Source: Metellina segmentata | Taxonomy: Eukaryota > Arthropoda > Arachnida > Araneae > Tetragnathidae | NCBI GenBank assembly: GCA_947359465.1 | Contig: OX375878.1 | Location: 80,579,627 to 80,643,626 of the forward strand | Direction: 5' to 3' | DNA: 64,000 bases | Shown here: positions 33,356-44,440 of the stretch, piece after piece | How the letters are laid out: every line of letters starts with the position of its first letter | Numbering within the stretch: the stretch's first letter is position 1 | Program-made: the position numbers and the translations under genes | Notes under the pieces: generated by a model | What the model was told of the DNA's origin: nothing | The model's database searches: none | What the model saw: only the letters and a program-made list of their open reading frames with translations

Positions 33356-33363
33356 CCTTAAGG

Positions 33364-33425
33364 GACTGATCCCGGTCAGTCGTCAATAGCCCGTTGTGTT
33401 GCTCTAGTACGACGCTAATTCAATC
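33364..33425 (+). repeat. SINE-A, right part of the split copy
   Basis: Continues from 30,638: GACTGATCCCGGTCAGTCG, AATAGCCCGTTGTGTTGC and tail TACGACGCTAATTC. Confidence 0.88.
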
Positions 33426-33639
33426 TTACCAATATTTTCTGTATCACTAATAGTCTGCTCTATTGCTATCCGAGGACAACACCACGTATTTTTGAACAAA
33501 GGTCGGATGAGTAGGACAGAGAAGAAATAATTACACTCAGAGTAGTAACAGGAATTGATCCCACTTTCCTTACAACTCGTGTGATACTTTAAAACTTCCA
33601 AGACATTGGAGAGCAGTAAAAGAAATATTTTGCCATTAG

Positions 33640-34200
33640 AGGTTAGTCGGGTAATTATTGGTCATGTTGGCGCGGTGTGGAAGTTTGGACATAGGGATGC
33701 CAGCTCAGTTGTGACCTCGTCATCTGACTTGTTCCTGGTAAAAAAACTAATCGCGATTAAAAATTCCATAACGTAAAAACAGTTCGATACCTATCGCAGC
33801 TCGGCAAGAAAAGTGACACAACTCAAAATTGCAGAATTTGAGAATCATCAACTTAAGGGATACTATAAAACTTTTTTTGATACAGTATAAGCTTCTTTTA
33901 AATTTTAGGTAAGTATTTATAGTGGTAACTTCTATTATATTCCATGGAGTAGTAATATAACACGCTGGGGCGCCTCATACATATTTTTCAATGACATAAC
34001 ATCACTTCGTATCACTTTTTTTGCCGGAGTGCGACATGTATGTGATCGAATCCGATCTAAGCTGGGGGTGTCATCTGAAGGTGGTTCAAAATTTACGTGG
34101 TGTTGTCCTAGGATTTTTCCCTTCGGGTTTGATCCCGGACCAACGCCAATTGCCCGTGTGCTTCAGTGCGACATTAATTTAAATATCTACTTATCTATAT
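33640..34200 (+). repeat. SINE-A fragments
   Basis: Short body fragment at about 33,655-33,735 (GGTGTGGAAGTTTGGACA, CCTCGTCATCTGAC) and a tail at about 34,060-34,195 (GGTTCAAAATTTACGTGGTG, GATCCCGGACCAACGCC). Confidence 0.65.
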
Positions 34201-34216
34201 ACCTTATTCGGCAATT

Positions 34217-34556
34217 GCCGACCAACCGGTATAGTGGTTAAAGTGTTAGCCTCTAGATCGGAAGGTTCCTGGTTCGAATCCTGTCCCGGGTATGGATGTT
34301 TGTAAACGTATGGTGTAGAGGCGGCTGGTGCACCTTAAATCTGTCGTGGCTGAAAGTCCTCACGTTGGGTTGGCGTGAAAGTTTGGAGAGTGGGGTGCCA
34401 GCTAAGTTTTGCTTCGTCATCTGACCGTGGTTCAAAATTACGAGGTGTTGTCCTCGGATCTTTCCCTTAAGGGACTGATCCCGGACCGTCGTCAATAGCC
34501 CGTTGTGTTGCTCTAGTACGACGTTAACTAAAAAATTACCAAATTACCAATTACCA
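34217..34556 (+). mobile_element. SINE-A, full length
   Basis: Complete head GCCGACCAACCGGTATAGTG, box B GGTTCGAATCC, body, and ATTACCAAATTACCAATTACC tail with the short tail unit repeated three times. Confidence 0.92.
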
Positions 34557-34559
34557 CTA

Positions 34560-35350
34560 ACATAATGTATCAACATGTTTTTACATTATGTAAATTTAAA
34601 TCGTGATTAGTTTGTAACTCGTAAAGGGTCTTACGGTTCTGTTTATAAATACGCTTTTCACGTTTTCCGGCGTGGTATTCTCAAGTCTCCCAACGACGTT
34701 TTTGCTTGTAAGTAATTATAAATTATATTTTATCAATTAAAATTGAGTGACGAGGAATTTTCTTATGGTCGATTAGCAATCTTAGAAGTTCAAATGTACC
34801 TTTTTTTTTTAAATTAAGAAACAAAATAATCTTGGATGATACTAAATTGGATTGAGGATAATTGGTGGCGACTTAAGTCTATGAATATTCTTCCGTTATA
34901 TTCAAACCTCCCTAATATCCTATCTTAAAATTTCATTGGCAAAATTGAATGTATTTAATTAAACTAGATCATTTTCACGAACAGACATGTTGTTCTTAGT
35001 GAGATTACTATTTCCACCAAACGAATACAAGCTGAAACGGGGTAGCTTATCGAACTTCTAGCGGAATGGTCGATAGAAGTCGCTGTCCTTGCATATCGGA
35101 AACGCAGGTCACGTGGCCTTGGGCATCAACTTAAACCAATTGTATGTCGAAGTACACACTAGTGGGATTTTTAGTCCTGCATGGAGGAGATTCGTGCTTT
35201 ATTCCAATGCCTTCGCCCTCTGATTTTGAATCCGAGAAATGACATGAAGCAAGCCTACGAATTCGGTCTATTTCATTCGAGGGTTAAAGGAAGTGGAGAT
35301 CTATTGGGCGTGATATTTGTTTGACTTTAAGTTGGTTGTGACCTATTGTA
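34560..35350 (+). repeat. Dispersed repeat, possibly LTR-retrotransposon 5' end (copy 2)
   Basis: Partner of 12,746-13,270 (shared AGTATTCTCAAGTCTCC equivalent, GCTTGTAAGTAATTATAAAT, ATTCGTGCTTTATTCCAATG, GTTGGTTGTGACCTATT). Both copies directly follow a SINE. An ATTGGTGGCGACTTAAG motif could be a primer-binding region. Class uncertain. Confidence 0.5.
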
Positions 35351-35512
35351 ACTAGTGATGGGCAGAATCGAGTACTTTTGAGTATCGAGTACTTAGTATT
35401 CGAGTACTTTCAAGTATCGAGTACTATTCGAATACACGAAAAAACGATTAATCGATATAAGAATCTGAGAATTACGATATATTGCTTTTATTTAAAAAAA
35501 AACTAGATATAT

Positions 35513-35600
35513 CACGTGCTACTTGGTATAGTGGTTAGAAGCACGGATTTGGAGCAATACGGAACCTGGTTCGAATGAATCCAGATCTAGGACTGTGCTT
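35513..35600 (+). repeat. tRNA-like sequence near the X1 terminus
   Basis: GGTATAGTGGTTAGAAGCAC resembles box A and GGTTCGAATG box B. Its counterpart in the other copy (53,755-53,840, minus) has a perfect GGTTCGAATCC. No consistent acceptor stem could be paired, so it is a tRNA-derived relic and not a functional tRNA gene. Confidence 0.6.
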
Positions 35601-37859
35601 CCTTAAGCAAAAATTAATAAAATCAAATTAGTTTGATTTTTTTTTTTTTTTGCTCAATACAAGGATTAGGTTATTTTCTCTCACAAAAATCTGAATGTTT
35701 TCTAAATTATATGTTTGAACATTTTTTTTCTTCAAATTATTAATATAAATTTTTAAAAATTTTGTAAAAATGAAAATTACTATTATTTCTCTTTTTGAAC
35801 TTGTTAAAAAACAACTGTATTTTGAAAAACAAAAATACAATTTACAAATTGCCGAATTTTTTAATTTTTATCTTGATTTTACAAATCATTTCTTAATTTA
35901 AGTTTTTGCATTTTATGGATTTGGTTTTCTACTATAATTTGAGGAAATAATCACTCAACAGGAAACAAGACAAAATTTTATTTTGAAGGGAACCCCAAAT
36001 ATAAGAACAAAAATACTTTTTATACAAAACTCTAAAAATATTTTAAAAGATGTAAGAGTGTTATTTTTAATACCAGGATCTGAAACTTTAAAAATATTTC
36101 TGTAAACTTAGCCCTTATTTCAATTTAAAATTTTTTTTTTAATATTGTATATTCACATTTAATAAGATTAAAATCTGCTTGTTGAAGTTCAGACAATTAA
36201 ATTAATACATATTACACTTGCACTGAACTAGTAAAAATTTGTAATTCCATTATTTAGGTAGTAATATTAATAACGATATACATATTGAATTTTTAATGTG
36301 TCAGGATTTTTGCTTCACATACTGAGCAATATAGGCTCTTACAATGACAAAATAGGAGGGCATTTATCATCGTTTCATAAACTTATTTCATAGTTCAGAA
36401 ACCTGTTTGGTGAGACGTTGTGTGTGAAAATTCAACTAAAATAGGACTTTATTACTAGTCCTCTTCTACAAGTTCTCATAATGGCTTTATTTTCCTTCTG
36501 TGCTTTCTTTGAATATTATTTCAAATCAGTCACAGTAATACTCCCAAGTGCTGTATTCGCATTAGTCAGGGTGGTCATGTTCAATGAGATTTGTTTCATT
36601 AGCAAAACTGACCGTATCTTGATGAACTAGAGGAAAACTGACCCAATCTTCATCTTGTAATCAGAAAATGGACTATACCTTGATATTTTTCGTTGCAACC
36701 ACTAGGGTGGTTAAACTGAATTCTTATTTAATTTGAAATTTTTAGAAACTTTAAAGCTTATTATTGTGAACTTAATGTTTCTTAACTAAATTAATTTCAA
36801 ATTTTTAAATTCCATTTGGTGTTAAATTTTGAGTTAATATTTATATTCCAATCAATTGAATAAAAACACCCAAGCTTGTAAAATCTATATATTTTAATTG
36901 GATTTGCTTAAGTGTAAAGAACCATAAATTAGTAATTTTTTGTTAAACCCACAGATCTTAAGAACATGTCATCCACGACTGAGTGTCAGTACAATAACCA
37001 ACAAATTAATGTAAATGCCGAGGATGGAACAAGTATTGTTCAGGGGCTGTTTCTTCTGGTGTCTAATTTCTCTCTCTTCCAAGGAAGGCACTTTGGACAC
37101 ATTCGTCTTGTTCGAGAATTTTTCTGCTACTAACAATACTCACTAATATTACATAACAGGGCGCCGTTTATAGGCAATGCCATCTACATTTATAATAAGT
37201 ATATTTCAGACTGAATACACCAATTTGATGTTTTGAAAGCTATTACAATTATATTATGCAACTTAAAACATGTCCTAAAATGAACGACTCCATTTCCACA
37301 TCACCCATGGGGTAGGAATCATGATGCACTTTTTTATAGAGGTATCGCCAAGAGCTCTAATCCTCTTTAGCAGAGGTTCTCACCTCTAAATTTAATGACC
37401 AGTTTACGATGTGAACTGATTTTTCCCGAAGGAACCCTAGATATAGAATGCATGAAAAACTAAATTTAAAATTAGGAAAACTGCAAACATTTAAATTACT
37501 TTACAAACTTTAAGGAGGGAAAACACAAGAAAGATCAAGCTAGAGAGGCAAACCACTGCTCTTCTTCAGATTCCAAATGCCTAAAAGAAAAGAGAAAGCA
37601 AACATAAAAACATGTGTGCCGAACTTAGCCACCACTACAAAATTTAACTTAAGTTTACCAGCATATATAACTAGCAGTGTAACCTTTCTTTACTTTTAAT
37701 ACTTTTGGTAGATACACGCTGCTAAACATATAATGTTTAAGAACAGTTCACTATCCGCAATCTTCAAGCAATTTAATGACTGATTGTCAGGACGTAAATG
37801 AAACCATGTATCTTCTTGGCCTCGATTGTGGACACATCTAATCTCGCTTCTAATTTAAG

Positions 37860-38490
37860 AGCCTGAGTTGTCTCTAAGATTCAAGTGAGACGATAATTAA
37901 CCATCTTTTCAAAAAGTTAGCACATGCAGCTGGTGAGTGTGATTGGCTTATTGTTATATGGATTTGTTGGATCCTTACAGGTTTTTGAAAAGGTATAAGA
38001 AAGGAGTGTATCCAAGCCAAAGGGAAGACATGTTCCTCCAATATGTGATGATACAGATGTAATATGTTATAAAGTGAGTGACAGGAAAGATGTATCATTA
38101 GATATACAATGCCATCAGGACAGGCACAGTTTTTCTGGTCCTTTTTAAGGCATCATATCAATCCTTTTTCTCTGAATTGAATTATACGAGAGTTCAGATC
38201 AAGAATGGAAATTAATGCAATGGGATTATGCAAGTTTTGTGCGCTGAAATGTCTCTGGATAGGTGTTAGAACAGGAAGATGCAGAAAAGGTATGTGCAAT
38301 GGCATTTACTATCGACAGGCTCTGAGATATGTTGCCTATTTGCTTCAACGAAGGAGATCGAATATAATCTCATTGCCTTCCGAAATCTGTCCCATAACTG
38401 TGTAGGAGCAGCAGATGTTATGCTAAAAGCATATTTTTGCCAAGATTCCTTTAGGCCTCTGTTTCGCAGTCTTTGAGCATTGCCTTTCAC
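37860..38490 (-). pseudogene. Jockey-type reverse transcriptase fragment inside X1
   Basis: Read on the minus strand, the segment gives the pre-RT linker of Jockey-like ORF2 (GLKESWQKYAFSITSAAPTQ). This is followed, across frame breaks, by RT block 1-2 features: CPDGIVYLMIHLS, VFPLAWIHSFLIPFQKP and (frame-shifted) PITLTSCMC then LFEKMVNYRL. It is an old fragment with stops, lacking the YxDD motif. The same fragment lies in the other hAT-like copy. Confidence 0.75.
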
Positions 38491-38663
38491 TCGTTACTGC
38501 ATAAATACGAGCACTTTAGGCGCTGAATATCACTTCTTGCTTCAGCGATCTAATGTACATCATGCTTATCTTGTCTCATATAGAAATATTTGTCATAATA
38601 TGAACACTTACGTTTTTATTCTTTTAAACCTTATCTGGATGACTAAGTTTCAAATATATCTTG

Positions 38664-38991
38664 GTAATGGTAATTTTAGTTAACGTCGTATTAAAGCAAC
38701 ACAATGGGCTATTGACGACGGTCAGGGATCAGTCCCTTAAGGGAAAGATCCATGGACAACACTTCGTGATTCTGAACCACGGTCAGATGACGAAGCAACA
38801 CCTGAGCTGGCACCCCACTCTCCAAACTTCTACACCAACCCAATGTGAAGACTTTTGGCCACGACAGATTTGAGTTGCACCATCCGCCTCTACACCATAC
38901 GCTAACAAAAATCCATGCCAAGACCCGGATTCGAACAAGAAAGGTTCCGATCTAGAGGCTAACACCTTAACCACTATACCGGTTGATCGGC
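38664..38991 (-). mobile_element. SINE-A inside X1
   Basis: Full SINE-A, reverse orientation, bounded by the 14-bp repeat TCAAATATATCTTG (38,650-38,663 and 38,992-39,005). The same insertion with the same duplication is in copy X2. Confidence 0.94.
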
Positions 38992-39047
38992 TCAAATATA
39001 TCTTGAGATATTTAAGATTCATACACACGATGACATGCAAAACAGGG

Positions 39048-39433
39048 TGTGGTGTCGTCTCCCAAAAATGGTAGCATGAGAAAATCGTATATGAGGAGAA
39101 AACAACCAACAGCTAAGAAAATCACGTTCTTATTATTAGTTAGAATTATTTACAATTTACAAAGAATCAATATTCATATATCGAGATGTGCATCTCACGG
39201 GTCAGAGCGAGGAAAACTCAACCTCGCTTCTCGCTCTCTCCCCGTCGATTTCGGCCTCCCCCACAGTCTCCAAGTTTCCCCAACGGCAAAGGTCAAAGGC
39301 CAGTCGGCGATCCGTCGGAAAGAACACATGCAGAAGCGGCCTCTGTTTCAGACTCCTTTTTGTCGCTCGTAAAACTCGCGAAGCAAAAACAACAGTTGGG
39401 TTACAGCTGGCTCCAGTTTTTCACGATCTCACA
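39048..39433 (-). repeat. 3' LTR of gypsy-type element 1
   Basis: Bounded by TGTGGTGTCG on the left and ...GATCTCACA on the right (TG...CA ends on either strand). On the minus strand it follows a purine tract (CTTCAGGGGGGAAGGG) as expected of a polypurine primer. No matching 5' LTR was found, so the assignment rests on position and termini. Confidence 0.65.
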
Positions 39434-39928
39434 ACCCTTCCCCCCTGAAGTATTTTCATATGATTTCATATGAAAATGCAGGCCCCTCATTCCAGTAATA
39501 CTAACTCCGAGAGGTCCAAGGATAATCCATACACTATATTTACACAAAATACAAGATATGTCTTATTGTCATTGTCGATTTCAAGGTTCAGACTCGCGAA
39601 CGCGTACTCAGTGTTAAAATATGTTCATCCTAGATTTAATTTCTTTCTCTTTTCACCCTCAGAGAAAAACATACACAATATTAAATTTTTCAAAGTACAC
39701 AATTCGAACATCAATCCTATACAAAAGTAATCATTCAATAACAATAAACTACCCAATCTAATGCCATTAGTTAAATTCCACATACAATGACACTTAAAAC
39801 ACATGATACCACAAACATTTAAACTCTACACATATAAGCCATAATTACGTCACTAAAAATATACTACACAAATAAAACATTACAACACTCAACTCAAATT
39901 AAGCAGATGCATGGCTAACAAATTATCG

Positions 39929-41074
39929 TTAATCCATTCTGCTGAGTCCGTCAGCATTCCCATGCATTTTTCCCGGTCTGTGTTCTACCGTAAAATTATA
40001 TTGTTGTAAACATAATGCCCACCTAGTTAGTCGAGCGTTGGTTCCAATCATTTTCTTTAGAAATGTGAGCGGGTTATGATCAGTTTGAATTAAAAAATGT
40101 TGACCGTCCAAATAATGATTTAATTTTTTAAGGCCGTACACAATGGCGGCCAACTCCCTCTCGATAGTGCTATAGTTTTGTTCAGCCCGCGAAAATTTCT
40201 TACTAATATATAAAATGGGATGCTCCTCCCCTTCCTGTATCTGTGACAGAACAATTCCCGCACCATATAAACTAGCATCTGTTTGCACTATAAATTCCTT
40301 CGTGTAATCTGGGGCGTATAAAACGGGACTTTGAATTAATTTGGCTTTTAGATCTTGGAAAGCTCGCTCACAATCCTCACTCCAGATTATTCTTTCCTTT
40401 TTAATTTCCCCCTTTAACACGTTAGTAAGGGGGACTGCTATAATCGAGTACTCCCGAATGTATCGTGAATAATAGCCTGTCATCCCCAAAAAGGAACGAA
40501 TTTGTGTCTTGGTCGTGGGCGTAGGGAAATCCTGTATCGCTTTAATTTTGACCTCACTAGGGGACCTTTTCCCTGAACCCACTTCGTGTCCCAGAAATTT
40601 TACACTATCCTGAGCGAACTTACACTTTGACGGTTTCACCGTCAAACCGGCCTCTCCTAGGCGTTTCAACACTTCATCTATGTCCCTCATGTGTTTCTCC
40701 CAATTAGATGAGAACACGGCAATGTCATCGATGTATGGAAGAGCGAACGATTCTGAGCCCCCCAAAACCCTGGCTATCAGTTTGCAGAAGTAAAAGGGCG
40801 CGTTCAGCAGCCCAAACATCATAACCTTTGGCAAGAATACCCCGAAAGGCGTCACAAAAGCGGCGTACCTCCGGGCCCTCTCAGTCAGTGGTATCTGGAA
40901 ATATCCCTTGGTTAAGTCCATTACCGTAATGAAAGTGGCTGAACTCACTCTTTCCACAACTTCCTCTATGTTGGGGAGAGGAAAATACTCCACGCGAGTT
41001 TTGGCGTTTAATCTGCGATAGTCCACGCAAGGACGGGGAGCTTTTCCTCGCAAAAATCTGCACCAAAGCGTCAA
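39929..41074 (-). CDS. RT-RNase H segment of element 1
   Basis: An uninterrupted frame of 381 codons from a local ATG; the real protein would begin upstream in pol. RT blocks: RPCVDYRRLNAKT, ITVMDLTKGYFQIPL, catalytic LPYIDDIAVF (YxDD), and KCKFAQDSVKFLGHEV. It continues into a gypsy-type RNase H: QTDASLYGAGIVLSQ, YSTIERELAAIVYGLKKL and TDHNPLTFL. It ends in NADGLSRMD, usual for the end of gypsy RNase H. The stop directly after RNase H, with no integrase following, fits an element whose integrase is upstream. The N-terminus is lost in a deletion. Confidence 0.88.
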   Translation of the reverse strand: MTLWCRFLRGKAPRPCVDYRRLNAKTRVEYFPLPNIEEVVERVSSATFITVMDLTKGYFQIPLTERARRYAAFVTPFGVFLPKVMMFGLLNAPFYFCKLIARVLGGSESFALPYIDDIAVFSSNWEKHMRDIDEVLKRLGEAGLTVKPSKCKFAQDSVKFLGHEVGSGKRSPSEVKIKAIQDFPTPTTKTQIRSFLGMTGYYSRYIREYSIIAVPLTNVLKGEIKKERIIWSEDCERAFQDLKAKLIQSPVLYAPDYTKEFIVQTDASLYGAGIVLSQIQEGEEHPILYISKKFSRAEQNYSTIERELAAIVYGLKKLNHYLDGQHFLIQTDHNPLTFLKKMIGTNARLTRWALCLQQYNFTVEHRPGKMHGNADGLSRMD

Positions 41075-43196
41075 TAACTGAAGTAGAGCTGATGTTTTCT
41101 ACCGGAACCGCATCTGGATATTTTGACGCAAGGCAAATGGACGTGATTAAATACCTGTTGTTTCGATTGCTTGTTTGTAGAGGCCCCACTGCATCAATGT
41201 TTAATTTAGAAAAACACTCCGAAATTATCGGAACTAACTTCAAAGGGGCTTTACGCCGGTCCCTATTACTACCTACCTTTTGGCACGGATCACACGTTTT
41301 TACATATTGTTCGATCTCTTGATAGCATTGTGGCCAAAAGTAACAACGCAGGACCCTATCCTTTGTTTTCGTCGTGCCCAAATGACCTGACACTTCTTCA
41401 TGGCATAGAGCCAAAATCTTATTTCGATACACAAGTGGCACACACAATTGAACGTTCTCCTCACCTCGCTTAGACTGTGATATCCGCACCAGTCTTCCCT
41501 CTTTATCAAAAAATTCCCTTTCACCTGGCTGAGATGTCCGTGCCCACAGGAATTTTAAAGTTTCGCAATTTCGCTGTTCCTCTTTAAACGACTCCGCGGA
41601 CACATTCTCCAAGCCCGTCTCTATTTCCGTTCTTTTCGGAAAATCTAGGGTCTCCTCCTCCATGTCATTCCCCGACTCCGATTCTACCCCTCTCACCTCT
41701 AGACCGCTGCCCTCATAACTCTCTCGCCTTTGACTGCGCGTTATCACCGCGTTCACCGGAACTGGCCTCCCCCTCATTTCTTCTATTAACTCCGCAGTCT
41801 TGTTCCCTAATAAGTAATACCCCTGCTCTAGTTCTGTGGGCTTCACGGCGGCTTTTGTAATCACAGTGCCAAACTCTCCCCTTATGGTCACTTTCGCCAA
41901 TGCGAGGCATTTGCATTCATTATCTAAGGGCTGTTTGACCCAAGTTACTTCCCCAAGCAAATCTTCGTTCTTGACCCAACTACGATCGCATAGGTCTATA
42001 CCCGCCCCAGTATCTCGTAAATAGTCACGCACTATCCCATTTATTTCCGCTTTTTTAAAATAGGGTTTGAAGCAGTCTCCGATAATTACATCTGTCCCTA
42101 ATTGATTTACTAAGTCGCTAGATCCTCTTCTTTTTAAATCCGGACAATCTGGCCTGATGTGCCCTGCTCTGTTGCAATTAAAGCAAATGATAGGTCTTTT
42201 TCTCTCAAATTTATCACTTTTCCAGGAATTGGAATGCGGGTGATCTTTCTTTGCGGTCCCTTCTGACTTTCTGGTCTGATCACTCTTATGAATGGAACCA
42301 ACATGCTCGTTCTTATCTCTATTATACTGCTTTGTATTCCAGACTTTGTTATCCATTCTTCTATAATTGCCGCGCACACTTTCGTACCTATCACATCTTT
42401 CTGCTAGGGAGGATGCCGTTTTGATTTCGTCCCATTCATCTAGGAATTTGTCTCTGATTTCAAACGAAACTCTCTTTTTCACCTGTTCCGTAAGAATAAA
42501 TTCCTTAAGGGATTCAAAATCTTTCACATTTACCGCCTCCAACCAATTTTCCAAATAACCCCTCAGTTCGTATACCAGATCCGACCATAATGCACCTGTC
42601 TTTCTCTGATGGGTTTCAAATTTTATTTTTAACGCCCCTGCTCCTAGTCTAAATCTTTTTAACAAAAGTTTTTTTATATGATGGTAATCATCTCCCATTT
42701 CTGGCGCTTCTTTTACTATTATTTGCGCGACATCCGCGGGTAATAACGGAATGAGTTGAGAAACATATTTCGATTCCTCAAGTTCCGCTTTTAGCGCTTG
42801 CCGCTCAAAAATCATCAAGAACAGGGTTATGTCTGTTAATTTTGGGTCAAATTTAGGGACTAAATCTTTTAGACTTACTATTTTACTTCTATTCTCGCTC
42901 AGCACAGAAACAGTGGAAGCTACGGAGCCATTTTCTGCACTGCGTTGTATTTTCAACTTTTCTAACTCAAAAGATCTTTCTCTTTCCCTCTCTAACGTCT
43001 GTTCTTCCCTCTCTAATCTATCCGTATCTAAGATTTGCTCTAAGCAATCTTTTGCGAATTTCTCTTCGTAATCCGGCGCCTTCAAGATCGCCTCAATTAT
43101 CGCCCTTTTCTTATCCGCATTGGACACATTTGTCTCAAACTCTTCTGCGACCAAGAGCAAAATCTTTTTAGTCTGCTTATTTAGAAATTCTGCCAT
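41070..43196 (-). pseudogene. gag-protease-integrase polyprotein, C-terminally truncated (element 1)
   Basis: Starts MAEFLNKQTKKILLLVAEEF. A charged coiled coil (DRLEREEQTLERERER) is followed by a retroviral-type capsid helix region (FLMIFERQALKA, LLLKRFRLG) and the zinc knuckle CFNCNRAGHIRPDC. The protease motif is LRDTGAG. The integrase HHCC finger runs from LCHEEVSGHLGTTKTKDR to CDPCQKVG, with the first catalytic Asp in LNIDAVGPL. After DALVQIFAR the frame passes through a deletion join and then reads RT sequence out of frame to 40,881. Integrase residues D2 and E are missing, so it is not competent for integration. Confidence 0.88.
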
Positions 43197-44440
43197 ATCT
43201 CAACCAGGGAATAAATACCTCACCACATATAAAATGCAATAACAAAAATTTCACAATAATTTTCTGCAACACAAATACCAAAGAAAATCACGGAAGTAAT
43301 AATTCAAAACTGAGTATCCCCCTATACAAGGCAACACAAGTAATACCTCACCACATATAAAATGCAATAACAAAATTTCACAATACTTTTCTGTAACACA
43401 AATACCACAGAAAATCACGGAAGTAATAATTCAAAACTGAGTATCTCCCTATACAAGGCAACACAAGTACTAATTCTAAAAGTAAGCACTTTTAAGGTAC
43501 TACACAAGTATCTTCTCCATAGACTAATTGCCTTTTCAATTTCAAAATACCTTACTGTACTACCAAAATTTTAGCTAACTTTCTCTGTATGCTTAGAAGA
43601 AAGCTAAAAACACATAACAAAAAGAGATAAATTAATTTAATCTCTATAAAACCTCCGCATTATACTTTGAAATCAATTAATCTCTATATTCCGATTCACT
43701 AACAAGAACACACAAAATAATTTTTTTACTAAATCACTTCTACACTTCCAGCAACGAAGCTTAGTCCGGTCAGTAGAATTGGGACATCCCGTCATGTTCC
43801 TGTGTGTGAAACGCGTGTGTGTTCAGCAGCAAAAGGGCCATCCGGTCCGAACTTTTTGGGCATCCCGTCCTGTCATCGTCAACAAAGTCCAGTTCGAACT
43901 TTGGGTTCCGGCTCAAGGACTTCCTGTGTACCATCAAGCAACTGTTCCAGATAAGTGGTTTCGGTTTTAAGTCTATAGTTTTATGCACTATTATATTTAA
44001 TGTACAATTTTACTTCTGTTTTTGTGATAACTTCCATTTATCGTAACAGGTTTCGAAACAAAAAAAATTCTTAATTGCAAATTTTGCTTTTGTAATAGAA
44101 ATTAGTATTGATTTGGAATTTATGTGAAATAGAAATTTGAGAGATTTTAGTTGTAGATCATTATTTATCTTAATTAATAATTTAAATTTGTTTTGTATTT
44201 GAAATGGTATTTTGATTTAAATTTGTTTTTAATTAATTTTCTTTGAAGGTCTTTTGGGTTACAAAATTGGTTTTTGTACATTTATTTCTTTTCTATTGTT
44301 TTATTGCCTTTGAGTTATATTTTTTGTGGCTTGGCTATAAGGTAAGTCAGAATTCTGGACAGTTTCGGTTTCGAAAAGTTTTCTTTTTGTACCTTACGTT
44401 ATATTTGAGTCCAAAGGGGGAAACTGTTTAGAATTTAATC
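43197..44440. other. Junction between two head-to-head retroelements
   Basis: Leader-like, AT-rich DNA separating the two gag starts. It holds a direct duplication with a 128-bp period (43,214-43,341 and 43,342 to about 43,468). A 200-bp segment at 43,765-43,970 is GC-richer, with repeated GGGCATCCCGTC / GGACATCCCGTC motifs. Neither element's 5' LTR is recognisable here. Confidence 0.55.

Larger units (their letters stand above)
35353..39047 (+). mobile_element. Large hAT-like non-autonomous element, copy X1, truncated
   Basis: Starts TAGTGATGGG followed by clustered GAGTAC subterminal motifs. It is a close inverted match of 50,33x-54,002 over ~3.7 kb. It carries a tRNA-like sequence at 35,513, a Jockey RT fragment and a SINE-A. 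It stops where a gypsy LTR begins, and its far end is missing from the window. No transposase of its own was seen. Confidence 0.85.
39434..43196 (-). mobile_element. Ty3/gypsy-type retrotransposon 1, Gmr1-like domain order, internal deletion
   Basis: On the minus strand: gag with coiled coil and CCHC knuckle, aspartic protease, integrase zinc finger and the first catalytic Asp, then directly RT and RNase H. The 5' LTR is absent, and about 1.1 kb (rest of integrase, start of RT) is deleted relative to element 2. Confidence 0.85.

Noticed and set aside
38661..38873. Conserved small protein beginning MV(M)VILVNVVL.QHNGLLTTVRDQSLK seen at many places
   Set aside because: It is a chance translation of the SINE-A minus strand, which recurs wherever the SINE does.
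39186..39473. Protein-coding gene in the GC-richer segment at 39.2 kb
   Set aside because: Three overlapping short frames without family features; the position and TG...CA termini fit an LTR of element 1.
43214..43468. CRISPR-like or satellite array
   Set aside because: Only two units of 128 bp without spacers, in a retroelement leader; a simple tandem duplication.
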